Origin: CAYONZ01 sp964405465
Lineage (GTDB): Bacteria > Bdellovibrionota > Bdellovibrionia > Bdellovibrionales > JAMPXM01
Reading direction: 5' to 3'
Length of the DNA stretch: 15,088 bases
NCBI GenBank assembly: GCA_964405465.1
Contig: CAYONZ010000070.1
Coordinates: forward strand, 1 to 15,088
The notes beneath the pieces are model-generated. The model saw only the letters and a program-made list of their open reading frames with translations. It was not told the origin of the DNA and did not search any database. Positions 1 to 7,819 of the stretch are shown in pieces (positions within the stretch are counted from its first letter, which is position 1; every line of letters starts with the position of its first letter). A program made the translations under genes and the position numbers.

Positions 1-1665
1 GAGGCATTTCTCTTAGAAGCCTCTTTGATTAAAAAACATAGACCACGCTATAATATTCGCCTGAAGGATGACAAAGCTTACCCATATATACGAGTGAGCA
101 TGGCGGATCGTTTTCCACGTTTGTATTTGGCGAGAAAAGTTAAAAAAGACGGCGCACTCTATTTTGGTCCATATACGAGTGGTTTAGCTGTACATGGGAC
201 AATTCGTTTTCTAAATCGTACCTTTCAGATTCGTGACTGCAAAGATGTATTTATGCAGGCCAGAAAACGGCCTTGTATGACCTATCAAATTGGTCGTTGT
301 ACTGCGCCTTGTGTTGATTTTGTCACTGCCGATGCTTATGGCGAGGATGTTCAAGCAGCCCTCGGGTTTTTACGAGGCAAGAATAAAAAGGTAGTACAAG
401 AGCTCACCAAAAAGATGCTAACCGCGGCTCATGACGAACGATTTGAAGTTGCAGCAAAAATTCGAGATAGCATTGAAGCGATAAAGAAAATCTTAGAGCG
501 TCAGGCTGTCGTCAATGACACGAGTGAAATGGATCAGGATGTTATTGGCTTTTTTGGAAATGAAAATGGAACTTTGCTTGAGACGATTCATATTAGGCAG
601 GGACGAGTTATTGGAAACCGCCCTCATTTTTTACCGCTTCTTGATCCGAGTTCGAGTTCTGAAGATGCGCGCGAGTGGCTGACCTCATTTGTGAATCAAT
701 ATTACGAGGACAATTTCATACCTGATGAGCTGCTTCTGCCGCTTGATTTGGGGCGAGATTTAAATCAATTGCTCGAAGCCGTTTTGCATGAACGCTCAGG
801 GCATAAAACCAAGGTGAGATTTCCGACGGACAATGAGGGGCATCGTTTACTAGAGATGGCCAATCGAAATGCCGAGGGGCATTTTAAAGACCATTTATCT
901 AAGTCAGAAGAAAAGAAAAAGGGTTTGAAAGAAATTGAAGCTAAGCTAAAGCTGGTTAAGTTGCCGAGCCGAATCGAGTGTTATGATATTTCTCATTTTC
1001 AGGGTCAAGAGACGGTGGCAAGTCAGGTGGTTTTTGAAGACGGTGTGCCTAATAAAGATCAATATCGCCGCTATCGAATAGAACATCAGTCTGGAAACAA
1101 TGATTTCTTGTCGATGCACGAGGTTTTAACTCGCCGATTTTCACACTCTGAGTATGACGATCCCGATTTAATTGTGATCGATGGTGGTAAAGGACAACTT
1201 AATATTGGTGTTGCCGTTTTAAAAGAGCTCGGTCGTTCAGACTTACCGATAGTGGGTTTAGCGAAAGCACGTACTTTGGGTGAGTTTCGTGATTCGAGTG
1301 TGGAGAGTTCTGAGGAAAGGTTCTTCTTACCTGGTCGACAAAATCCAGTGGTCTTTCGTTCGACCAGCGAGGCTTACCGAATTTTGGTTGGAATTCGTGA
1401 TGAGGCACATCGTTTTGCTTTAAATTATCATCGCAAACTCCGCGAGTCGACGAGTCTTGAGAGTGAGCTTGATCAGATTTCTGGTTTGGGCGAAAAGCGC
1501 AAAAAAGACCTGTTATTGAGATTCAAAAGTGTCGATGAAATTCGCGAGGCCTTAGTTGAAGAGATCGCTTCGATTCGAGGTTTTAGCCTTTCGTTGGCAG
1601 AAAAAGTGAAGCAATCGCTCGGCGAGGTCGATTCCGAAGTTGAAATTGAAAATGCAGGAGAATAG
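1..1665 (+). CDS. uvrC: UvrABC excinuclease subunit C, 5'-truncated by the window edge
   Basis: UvrC makes both incisions beside a lesion in nucleotide excision repair, acting in the cytoplasm with UvrA and UvrB. The frame is open from base 1 (EAFLLEASLIKKHRPRYN), which matches the end of the GIY-YIG domain, so roughly the first 80 residues lie outside the window; the TTG at 25 is not a start. Visible parts in order: a four-cysteine set (C-x11-C-x7-C-x3-C, about nt 238-312) matching the cysteines reported to bind a 4Fe-4S cluster in E. coli UvrC; a UVR motif (about nt 390-510) that contacts UvrB; the RNase H-like C-terminal nuclease with ECYDISHFQG (Asp at 985-987), VIDGGKGQL and RDEAH (His at 1408-1410); and a terminal helix-hairpin-helix pair (ISGLGEKRKK, IRGFSLSLAEKV). 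All key residues seen are intact. The next gene converges on it, so it ends its transcript here. Confidence 0.97.
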   Translation, partial: EAFLLEASLIKKHRPRYNIRLKDDKAYPYIRVSMADRFPRLYLARKVKKDGALYFGPYTSGLAVHGTIRFLNRTFQIRDCKDVFMQARKRPCMTYQIGRCTAPCVDFVTADAYGEDVQAALGFLRGKNKKVVQELTKKMLTAAHDERFEVAAKIRDSIEAIKKILERQAVVNDTSEMDQDVIGFFGNENGTLLETIHIRQGRVIGNRPHFLPLLDPSSSSEDAREWLTSFVNQYYEDNFIPDELLLPLDLGRDLNQLLEAVLHERSGHKTKVRFPTDNEGHRLLEMANRNAEGHFKDHLSKSEEKKKGLKEIEAKLKLVKLPSRIECYDISHFQGQETVASQVVFEDGVPNKDQYRRYRIEHQSGNNDFLSMHEVLTRRFSHSEYDDPDLIVIDGGKGQLNIGVAVLKELGRSDLPIVGLAKARTLGEFRDSSVESSEERFFLPGRQNPVVFRSTSEAYRILVGIRDEAHRFALNYHRKLRESTSLESELDQISGLGEKRKKDLLLRFKSVDEIREALVEEIASIRGFSLSLAEKVKQSLGEVDSEVEIENAGE

Positions 1666-1694
1666 CTCAAGGTGTTGCCACCCAAATTATTCTG

Positions 1695-1712
1695 AAGCAA
1701 ACGAGCTTTTTT
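1695..1712 (+). terminator. Weak candidate terminator after uvrC
   Basis: A short AAGC/GCTT stem with a six-base loop runs into a T tract, between two convergent genes. The stem is only four pairs (or six pairs as AGCAAA/TTTGCT at 1696-1715), so it is marginal and chosen mainly by position. Confidence 0.3.
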
Positions 1713-1713
1713 G

Positions 1714-2238
1714 CTATTTGGTTTTTATGAATATTTCGCATGAATAAACATTGTTTATTTCTGTGCATTTGATTTGCCATCGGGGCAAGGTCAAAAATTT
1801 TTCGTTGTCGGTACTTGCCTGAAGAAGTTCTACGGACTTCAGGACTTGAGTGCTCATGACCGGATCTCGTGCTTTTGAACTTTTCGAAGAGTTTTTTTCT
1901 TTGGAGTTTGCAGCGCTTCCTTCTTTCAATCGTGTGTATAAGGCCTTGGCGTCGGTTTGATTTTCAATCATCAGTATCGTGGTATTTGAGAATCCGTTGA
2001 TAACCGTATTCTTGTCTGTTGACTGTGCTGGTGGTTCATTTACAGCCGTCGTATTGTTATTCTTTGGTTCCTCGCCGGCAGCTATTTGCTGAATGGGGTG
2101 AGTAGCTTGCGAAACGTCGCCCGAGCCCGTGTTGGCAGCTCTATAATTCTTATTTATCGCTGATTCAGATGCAGATTTAGCGTTTGACCCTAATGTTGTG
2201 ATGATGAGTGTCGTAAGCAATAGAACATAAATCTTCAT
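1714..2238 (-). CDS. Small secreted protein of unknown function
   Basis: I do not recognise this 174-residue protein. The start is taken as the ATG at 2238, because GGAG at 2245-2248 sits six bases before it; the in-frame TTG at 2250 overlaps that ribosome site and is unlikely. The N-terminus (MKIYVLLLTTLIITTLGSNAKS) is a typical Sec signal peptide, so the product is probably periplasmic or exported; there is no lipobox cysteine. The middle is low-complexity, rich in N, S, T, E and K, and probably disordered. The last 30 residues (LPRWQIKCTEINNVYSCEI) look like a small beta segment with two cysteines nine residues apart that could form a disulfide. It is transcribed divergently from the nitrite reductase across about 235 bases, which may hold promoters for both. 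A link to nitrite metabolism would be a guess from position only. Confidence 0.75.
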   Translation of the reverse strand: MKIYVLLLTTLIITTLGSNAKSASESAINKNYRAANTGSGDVSQATHPIQQIAAGEEPKNNNTTAVNEPPAQSTDKNTVINGFSNTTILMIENQTDAKALYTRLKEGSAANSKEKNSSKSSKARDPVMSTQVLKSVELLQASTDNEKFLTLPRWQIKCTEINNVYSCEIFIKTK

Positions 2239-2474
2239 TTTTTTCTCCAATTAGAAGCAACAGAAATTTCGCTGTAGCAAAGCTTTTTAAGCAAAATTGA
2301 CTGTCACCAAACGGGCAAAGAATCTTTTGCCGCACCGGACTCTTTGGAATTTGCAGTTTTATTCTTGCAACTAAATTCAAATTCTACATAGATTTTAGGT
2401 ACATGTTATTGATTTGAACAGAAAAAAGTGGAGTTTCTCTCTTTGGATTGTTCGAACGAAATTGGGAGGAAGTA

Positions 2475-4448
2475 ATGAAGGTTCTAATGTTGGGAGCTAT
2501 CCTGATGAGTATGGGCTCTGCCCACGCCGCAGATTTAGCTGCAGGGAAAGCGAAAGCGGAGTCGTGCTACGCTTGTCACGGAAAAGATGGTGCGAGTGTG
2601 AATCCAATGTATCCAAGTCTTGCTGGGCAAATGGATGCTTATATTGTAAAGCAACTCAAAGCTTTTAAAGAAGAAAAACGCATGGATCCGGTCATGAATC
2701 CAATGGCTAAAGCATTGAGTGATGCGGATATCGAAAACTTAGCTGCGTTTTTTGCATCACAAAAAAAAGGCGATTCAGCGGGGAATGGCAAAACCGCTAA
2801 GGGCAAAGGGCATAAAGGCGAGACTCCTGCTACCACAAGTTATGAAGGGGCTGCTTCGGGTATCGATGCGAAGTTTGTGACTTCTGGTGCAGGACTTCCT
2901 CCAAAGGTTCAGTTGACTGAAAAAGAGTTTTCCATTGCAAAAACAGTTTATTTTGAACGCTGTGCAGGTTGCCACGGGGTGCTTCGCAAGGGAGCGACAG
3001 GAAAGCCTTTGACGACCGAGATCACTCGTAAATTAGGAACAGACTATTTGAAAAACTTTATCACTTATGGAAGTCCTGCCGGAATGCCAAACTGGGGAAC
3101 TTCTGGGCAGTTAACAGATAAAGAAATCGACATCATGGCTCGCTATCTCCAGCACGAACCACCGGTTCCACCAGAGTGGGGGATGAAAGAGATGAAAGCG
3201 ACCTGGAAAGAAATCATTCCAGTTGCAAAACGCCCTAAGAAAAAAGAGAACGATTACAATATCGACAATCTGTTTTCGGTAACTCTTCGAGATGCTGGAG
3301 AAGTGGCACTCGTCGACGGCGATTCTAAAAAAATTATTAATGTGATCAAAACTGGGTATGCAGTACACATTTCACGTCTTTCAAATTCAGGTCGCTACCT
3401 GTATGTGATTGGGCGTGATGCTAAGATCAATTTGATTGATTTGTGGATGAAGACTCCAGACAATGTTGCAGAAATCAAGGTTGGTCTCGAGGCTCGATCG
3501 GTTGAGACTTCTAAGTACAAAGGCTATGAAGACAAATATGCGATTTCAGGTTCATACTGGCCACCTCAGTTCGTGATTATGAATGGTGACACTTTAGAGC
3601 CATTGAAAATCAATTCAACTCGAGGCATGACTGTTGGAACGCAAGAGTACCACCCAGAACCTCGTGTGGCGGCGATCGTCGCGTCTCATGAAAAGCCAGA
3701 GTTCATTGTGAATGTGAAAGAAACTGGCAAAGTGATGATGGTTGATTACAGTGATATTGAGAACCTTAAAATCACAACAATTGAATCGGCTCAATTTCTA
3801 CATGATGGTGGATGGGATTCGACGCATCGTTATTTTTTAACTGCGGCGAACAAATCAAACAAAGTAGCTGTGATTGACTCGAAAGAGGGAAAACTCGTGA
3901 AGCTAGTGGATGTTGGAGCTATTCCGCACCCAGGTCGCGGTGCGAACTTTGTTGATCCAAAATTCGGTAAGGTATGGGCAACAGGACATTTGGGTGATGA
4001 TTCGATCTCGTTGATTTCAACCGATACTTCGAAAAAAGACGCTTGGTCTGTGGTTAGAACTTTAAAAGGTCAAGGGGGCGGATCACTGTTTATCAAAACG
4101 CATCCGAAGTCGAAAAACCTATGGGTGGATAACACTTTGAACCCTGATACAAAAATCAGCCAGGGAATTGCTGTTTATGACATCGATTCGATCGACAAAG
4201 GCTTCACCGCACTTCCGATTGCGGAGTGGGCAGATCTGGGCGAAGGACCGAAACGTGTGGTGCAGCCTGAATACAATAAAGCTGGAGATGAAGTTTGGTT
4301 TAGCGTTTGGAACGGGAAGAACCAAAAATCAGCACTTGTCGTTGTTGATGATAAAACGAAGAAGCTTAAGAGTGTGATCAAAGATGATCGATTGATCACG
4401 CCAACTGGTAAATTCAATGTGTTTAATACACAACACGATATTTACTAA
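2475..4448 (+). CDS. nirS: Cytochrome cd1 nitrite reductase with an extra N-terminal cytochrome c domain
   Basis: NirS reduces nitrite to nitric oxide in the periplasm during denitrification, passing electrons from haem c to haem d1. The ATG at 2475 is preferred over the TTG at 2448 because GGGAGGA (2464-2470) precedes it and a signal peptide ending SAHA follows. Domains (657 residues): signal 1-18; an extra cytochrome c of the c4/c553 kind, about 19-102, with CYACH (C31, C34, H35) and a likely Met ligand in the MNPMAKALSDADI stretch; a Lys/Gly-rich linker about 103-120; then a full NirS. The NirS part has SYEGAAS (Y123, equivalent to Pseudomonas Tyr10), haem c motif CAGCH (C163, C166, H167), haem d1 axial H298 in GYAVHISR, active-site H443 (FLHDGG) and H485 (PHPGRG), and the typical end TPTGKFNVFNTQHDIY. 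Usual NirS precursors are about 560-600 residues. NirN and NirF are less likely given these residues. No partner nir genes are adjacent. Confidence 0.95.
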   Translation: MKVLMLGAILMSMGSAHAADLAAGKAKAESCYACHGKDGASVNPMYPSLAGQMDAYIVKQLKAFKEEKRMDPVMNPMAKALSDADIENLAAFFASQKKGDSAGNGKTAKGKGHKGETPATTSYEGAASGIDAKFVTSGAGLPPKVQLTEKEFSIAKTVYFERCAGCHGVLRKGATGKPLTTEITRKLGTDYLKNFITYGSPAGMPNWGTSGQLTDKEIDIMARYLQHEPPVPPEWGMKEMKATWKEIIPVAKRPKKKENDYNIDNLFSVTLRDAGEVALVDGDSKKIINVIKTGYAVHISRLSNSGRYLYVIGRDAKINLIDLWMKTPDNVAEIKVGLEARSVETSKYKGYEDKYAISGSYWPPQFVIMNGDTLEPLKINSTRGMTVGTQEYHPEPRVAAIVASHEKPEFIVNVKETGKVMMVDYSDIENLKITTIESAQFLHDGGWDSTHRYFLTAANKSNKVAVIDSKEGKLVKLVDVGAIPHPGRGANFVDPKFGKVWATGHLGDDSISLISTDTSKKDAWSVVRTLKGQGGGSLFIKTHPKSKNLWVDNTLNPDTKISQGIAVYDIDSIDKGFTALPIAEWADLGEGPKRVVQPEYNKAGDEVWFSVWNGKNQKSALVVVDDKTKKLKSVIKDDRLITPTGKFNVFNTQHDIY

Positions 4449-4500
4449 ATCGAAGTCTCATTGGCGCCGTTGTGAAAACGGCATTTGAGTTAAGTTAGAA

Positions 4501-4532
4501 GGCCCTAAAGATTTATTCTTTGGGGCTTTTTT
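4501..4532 (+). terminator. Intrinsic terminator of the nitrite reductase gene
   Basis: GCCCTAAAGA (4502-4511) pairs with TCTTTGGGGC (4517-4526), ten pairs including one T-G wobble, around a five-base loop and followed by six Ts. It overlaps the last codon region of the convergent small gene by two bases. On the minus strand the T run is missing, so it looks one-directional. Confidence 0.9.
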
Positions 4533-4731
4533 ATTGCAAAATATAATTTCGTCTTTTCATTTGAACTTGGCATCCAGGGCAAAAACTATCCTCTGTGACT
4601 TCGAGATTGAGGTAGTCGACTTGGTGAGTAAATTTCAATTCGGTTCCGCAAAGGCAGCAGGTGGTGTGTTCTTCAACGGGATTGGTGAAGAGCTCTTTCC
4701 AGTTGAGTGGTTCGCTATTTGAAAAATCCAT
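4531..4731 (-). CDS. Small zinc-ribbon protein, 66 residues
   Basis: A short protein with two CxxC knuckles, C25-x2-C28 and C51-x2-C54, separated by 22 residues. This is the pattern of a treble-clef or zinc-ribbon fold that binds one zinc. It has no signal peptide, so it should be cytoplasmic; the tail after the second knuckle is basic (QMKRRNYILQ), compatible with contacting nucleic acid or a protein partner, which is inference. I do not recognise the family. The ATG at 4731 has a strong GGAGG (minus strand, 4737-4741) five bases upstream, which is the main reason to accept so short an ORF. The same GGAGG is paired in a predicted hairpin (4737-4765). The gene converges on nirS and ends at its terminator. 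Confidence 0.75.
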   Translation of the reverse strand: MDFSNSEPLNWKELFTNPVEEHTTCCLCGTELKFTHQVDYLNLEVTEDSFCPGCQVQMKRRNYILQ

Positions 4732-4736
4732 TTCAT

Positions 4737-4765
4737 CCTCCGTGATGTAAAGAACTCATCGGAGG
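4737..4765 (-). promoter_or_regulatory. Hairpin covering the ribosome site of the zinc-ribbon gene
   Basis: Read on the minus strand, CCTCCG-ATG pairs with CAT-(ca)-CGGAGG around a nine-base loop, giving six plus three pairs with a two-base bulge. The 3' arm is the Shine-Dalgarno GGAGG itself, five bases before the start codon, so this fold would hide it. That is the arrangement of an RNA thermometer or another translational switch. The pairing is read directly; the function is inference. Confidence 0.5.
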
Positions 4766-4882
4766 TTGTTTCAAGGGGTTGAGTGTTTTTGTTCAAACGT
4801 GTGAGATCTCGTCTTTTGCCAGAGGAAAAAATTTCCTTTGTCTAAAGATTGTCTGTCTATTGCCTGTGGCTTGAGACTGCTT

Positions 4883-5851
4883 TTAATTGGGTTGGACACT
4901 CTCAAGTTTAAGATCGTTCCAAATAAAATTTGGCGATGGTCCATGATTGAGTTGGAGGTGTCTGGCTTGTGAGAGGCCAGTCAGTACAAGCGCAGAATCA
5001 ATGCGAGCGTGATGGGCGCCGAGAATATCAGTTTTGAGTTGATCCCCAATCATTAGAATTTTAGGCGCTCGACCGAGTGGCGGTGAATGACTCGAATCTG
5101 ACTGAAGGTGCAGGTTCAATCTTTCGGTCGCCATTTCAAAGAGTTCGAGCGAAGGCTTTCCTAATCGACGAAAGGCCAGTTGAAAATCAGGGAGAAGTGT
5201 TCGGAGAGCTTCCTCGAGTAAATGGGCCAATCCTCCGCTGGTGATCCCAACCTGATGTTTGCCGATGGGGTAAACCAAATCAGGATTTGTTAAAAAAAGC
5301 GGAAGGTGGCGCAGTTTTTCTGGAGCCTCATCGGCAAAATTGAGCAGACGCGAGAGCACGCGATTGAGTGCTGGCAATGTGTCAAATCCTGAGTCGTCAC
5401 ACACGGCAATAAAGTCAAGCGTGTCAACAGTGTTTGTTGCTCCCGTTGAGAATGACTCATTCTGAAAGTCTCCTGTAAACACACTATGATTTTCTATGAT
5501 GGCTCCGGCATCTCGGGCCATTTGCCGAGAGGCTTCGGTTCCAAGAACAAGTCCGAAGGGATTTTTTTTCAGTCGCTTGATCTCATTTTGCAAAACCAAG
5601 CCGGCACTTAAGACTTGTGCCGGCTCGATTGCGAGTCCATTTCTTTGATAGTGTTCGGCTGCAAGAGACGGGGAGCGTGAGGCATCATTGGTAAGAATAT
5701 AAAAAGGCTTTCTTTGGTGGCGAAGTTCAGCCAAAAAGCTGGCGGCGTGGTCAATAGGACCGGCGCTTGTAACTAGAACGCCATAGGCATCGAGAAAGAA
5801 GGCATCATAGGATTCAATAATTTTGAACGTGGGCCGAGTCGCTTGGAACAT
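4883..5851 (-). CDS. HAD superfamily subclass IIA hydrolase (NagD-like phosphatase)
   Basis: A 322-residue cytoplasmic phosphatase-like protein of the NagD / TIGR01459 type. Motif I is FFLDAYGVLV with nucleophile D21; motif II is YILTN (T54, N55); the cap domain lies between motifs II and III; the motif III lysine is in RLGKPSLELF; motif IV is MIGDQLKTDILGA, with the two magnesium-binding aspartates. Length fits the subclass. Most HAD phosphatases have DxD in motif I and use the second Asp as acid/base; here that place is Tyr23. A bulky aromatic there (DxWG) also occurs in the TIGR01459 group, so this is probably a family trait and not damage. Substrate cannot be told from sequence; small sugar or nucleotide phosphates are usual. 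The ATG at 5851 follows an AGGAT-type ribosome site. It is divergent from the next gene across about 70 bases. Confidence 0.9.
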   Translation of the reverse strand: MFQATRPTFKIIESYDAFFLDAYGVLVTSAGPIDHAASFLAELRHQRKPFYILTNDASRSPSLAAEHYQRNGLAIEPAQVLSAGLVLQNEIKRLKKNPFGLVLGTEASRQMARDAGAIIENHSVFTGDFQNESFSTGATNTVDTLDFIAVCDDSGFDTLPALNRVLSRLLNFADEAPEKLRHLPLFLTNPDLVYPIGKHQVGITSGGLAHLLEEALRTLLPDFQLAFRRLGKPSLELFEMATERLNLHLQSDSSHSPPLGRAPKILMIGDQLKTDILGAHHARIDSALVLTGLSQARHLQLNHGPSPNFIWNDLKLESVQPN

Positions 5852-5921
5852 GTCTTTTATCCTGTGCTAACGTTGTGCAAAAAGCAAAGACTCTTAAGGT
5901 TAATGCGGCTATGTTTTGCAC

Positions 5922-6440
5922 ATGAGTTCATATCTTGATTACCTACAAACCGTCTTGGGCGTTGAGTCCTTTTTGTCCACTGAATCCTTTGCGTCAAACT
6001 CGCAGGTGGATCTTGTTATTCCAGAAGGTGCCAAGCTGGTATTTTTGGCGTTTGATTCCACCTACTCCAATCCGATGGGTTCGCAGCATAGGGTGATGGT
6101 CGATCGAATGATTCAGGCGATGAAATTTGAACCTCATGAGGTCATTCGAATTGAAAACCAAAGTATGGAGGATCAAGCGTTTGCGACCCAAGTTCAGCGG
6201 GTTCTTGAGGCTGAGAATTGTCCCTCGTTTTTTGTGGTCTTTGGTTCTAAGACGGCGCAGCTTTTGCGGAGCTTGATGCTGCAGGACAGCTCCGGTGATT
6301 TTTTTGTTGGCCAAATCTATCAAGCGAGTACGATGAAATGGATTCCGACCCTTGATCTGACCGATATTAGCACCTCGCAGGAGAACAAAAAGGAAGTATG
6401 GAAGCACCTACAGTCTGTAGTACGCGAGTTGTCTCAGTAA
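5922..6440 (+). CDS. Conserved-looking protein of unknown function, first gene of the NfeD/slipin run
   Basis: I do not recognise this 172-residue protein. It has no signal peptide or membrane segment and should be cytoplasmic. The central part alternates beta strands and helices (KLVFLAFDS, then a helix, then SFFVVFGSKTAQLLRSLM), suggesting a small alpha/beta fold; the strand-turn SFFVVFGS followed by KTAQLL is its most distinctive feature. The ATG at 5922 is chosen; a TTG at 5916 is also in frame. Neither has a Shine-Dalgarno at normal distance (AAGG at 5896-5899 is 22 bases away). A TATGTT hexamer at 5910-5915 ends six bases before the ATG, which would suit a leaderless transcript, but no matching -35 is seen. 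It overlaps the next gene by 43 bases if that gene starts at 6398, implying co-expression. Confidence 0.75.
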   Translation: MSSYLDYLQTVLGVESFLSTESFASNSQVDLVIPEGAKLVFLAFDSTYSNPMGSQHRVMVDRMIQAMKFEPHEVIRIENQSMEDQAFATQVQRVLEAENCPSFFVVFGSKTAQLLRSLMLQDSSGDFFVGQIYQASTMKWIPTLDLTDISTSQENKKEVWKHLQSVVRELSQ

Positions 6441-7798
6441 ATAAAATCTATTTAAAGGTAATGGTTCTTTTTGCTTTGTGCGTTTCTGGAATGCTTTATG
6501 CGCAAATTCCTGCAAATACGGGTCATGTGACCGTTCCGGTTCCAATGTCGGCGCATGACGGATGCACCGTGCAGGTTCCAGTGACGAAAACTGTAGGGCC
6601 AGCCACACTTGACCTTTTGGAGCGGGCACTTGATTTCGCTAAACGGCGGGGGTGCTCTTCGGTCTTATTGAATATCAATACCCCTGGCGGGAGCCTACAG
6701 GCAACACGTACAATTGTAGAAAAAATCTTAGCTTCTCCGGTTCCTATTCTTTGTTTGATCTCGCCAGCGGGTGGCCACGCCGGGAGTGCAGGGGCTTTAA
6801 TTATGCAAGCTTGCCATGTGACTGGTGCGCTCGAAGCTACCAATATGGGTGCTGCGACTCCCATTTCGTCTTCGGGCTCCCTGCCCGAAGATCTTCGCAA
6901 AAAATTAATTCAAGATACTGTGAGTTGGGTTCGTTCGTTGGCCGAATTTCGCGGGAGAAACGCCAAGTTCGCAGAAGAAATGGTCGTTGACGCAAAATCT
7001 TTGGGGGCAGAACAAGCCAGGCAAGCCGGTGGATTGGATTTTGTTTCTTCGAGCGTAGATGCTTTTTTAAAATCAGCATCTGAAAAATCAGTTCGAATGG
7101 GTCCAAGTGATGTGCAGACTGCTGCTGGATTGCCGTCGATCGAGAAAGTAAAAGTTGGCGCGCTCTTGCCTTTTGATCCCGATCTTCGAACTGAGTTTCT
7201 GCATGTCGTGGCCGATCCCGAGTTCGCTTATATTTTGTTTATGGTGAGCCTGGGGCTTTTGTATTTTGAATTTACCCATACAGGTGTTTTCTTGCCGGGA
7301 GTGGCGGGCGCGCTTGGGTTGGTCACATCTCTTTTGGCCTTTCAAAAACTTGAGGTTTGGTGGAGCGGTTTGATTTTTATTTTTCTTGGAGTGGCCTTTT
7401 TGGTTGGTGAAGCCTTTGTTCCGAGCTTTGGTGCTCTGGGCATTGGTGGCGTACTTTCTCTTCTTGCTGGATCGGTTTTACTCTTTAATCCATCGCAGAC
7501 GGGATATGTTTTGCCTCTGCCCATTTTAATTTCGGCCGCCTCTCTTTTGGCACTTGTGATTCTTGCTTTGGCTATTTTGCTAATTCGGACTCGCAAACGT
7601 CAGGTCACGACCGGTGCAGAAGGGCTGATTGGTCAAATGGGTGAAGTCATCAGTGTTTCTGAGAATCCGCGGCAGGCTGTAGTTATGTTGAAAGGTGAAT
7701 TGTGGCAGTGTGAATGTGATGAAGATTTAAGTGCTAAAAACATGATTGAAGTTTTGGAGCTCGTTGATCTAAAGTTGAGAGTGAAAATTAAAAAATAG
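6398..7798 (+). CDS. nfeD: Long NfeD protein: ClpP-class membrane-bound serine protease
   Basis: Long-form NfeD proteins join a ClpP/Clp-class serine protease domain to membrane helices and a small OB-fold domain, and cut stomatin-family partners. Seen in order: a signal-like hydrophobic stretch (KIYLKVMVLFALCVSGMLYA); the protease domain with VLLNINTPGGSL, Ser130 in GHAGSAG as likely nucleophile and K168 or K169 in LRKKL as likely general base (by comparison with the Ser/Lys pair of Pyrococcus 1510-N); four to five hydrophobic segments from about residue 275 to 390; and a C-terminal OB domain beginning EGLIGQMGEVISV. The start is uncertain: ATG 6398 has AAGGA just upstream but gives a long n-region; ATG 6461 has a ribosome site only two bases away and loses the basic residues of the signal. 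The slipin gene follows after 21 bases, the classic pairing. Confidence 0.93.
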   Translation: MEAPTVCSTRVVSVNKIYLKVMVLFALCVSGMLYAQIPANTGHVTVPVPMSAHDGCTVQVPVTKTVGPATLDLLERALDFAKRRGCSSVLLNINTPGGSLQATRTIVEKILASPVPILCLISPAGGHAGSAGALIMQACHVTGALEATNMGAATPISSSGSLPEDLRKKLIQDTVSWVRSLAEFRGRNAKFAEEMVVDAKSLGAEQARQAGGLDFVSSSVDAFLKSASEKSVRMGPSDVQTAAGLPSIEKVKVGALLPFDPDLRTEFLHVVADPEFAYILFMVSLGLLYFEFTHTGVFLPGVAGALGLVTSLLAFQKLEVWWSGLIFIFLGVAFLVGEAFVPSFGALGIGGVLSLLAGSVLLFNPSQTGYVLPLPILISAASLLALVILALAILLIRTRKRQVTTGAEGLIGQMGEVISVSENPRQAVVMLKGELWQCECDEDLSAKNMIEVLELVDLKLRVKIKK

Positions 7799-7819
7799 AT
7801 ATTCAGAAAGAGGTACTCT

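Noticed and set aside
2405..2425. Possible FNR/Dnr box upstream of nirS (TTGAT at 2409-2413)
   Set aside because: Only one half-site matches; the partner ACAGA does not fit ATCAA. It could be a degenerate site but is not strong enough to annotate.
5994..6407. 137-codon open frame on the minus strand
   Set aside because: It lies wholly inside the plus-strand 5922 gene; its translation is basic and low in typical structure, with no ribosome site, so it is an antisense shadow.
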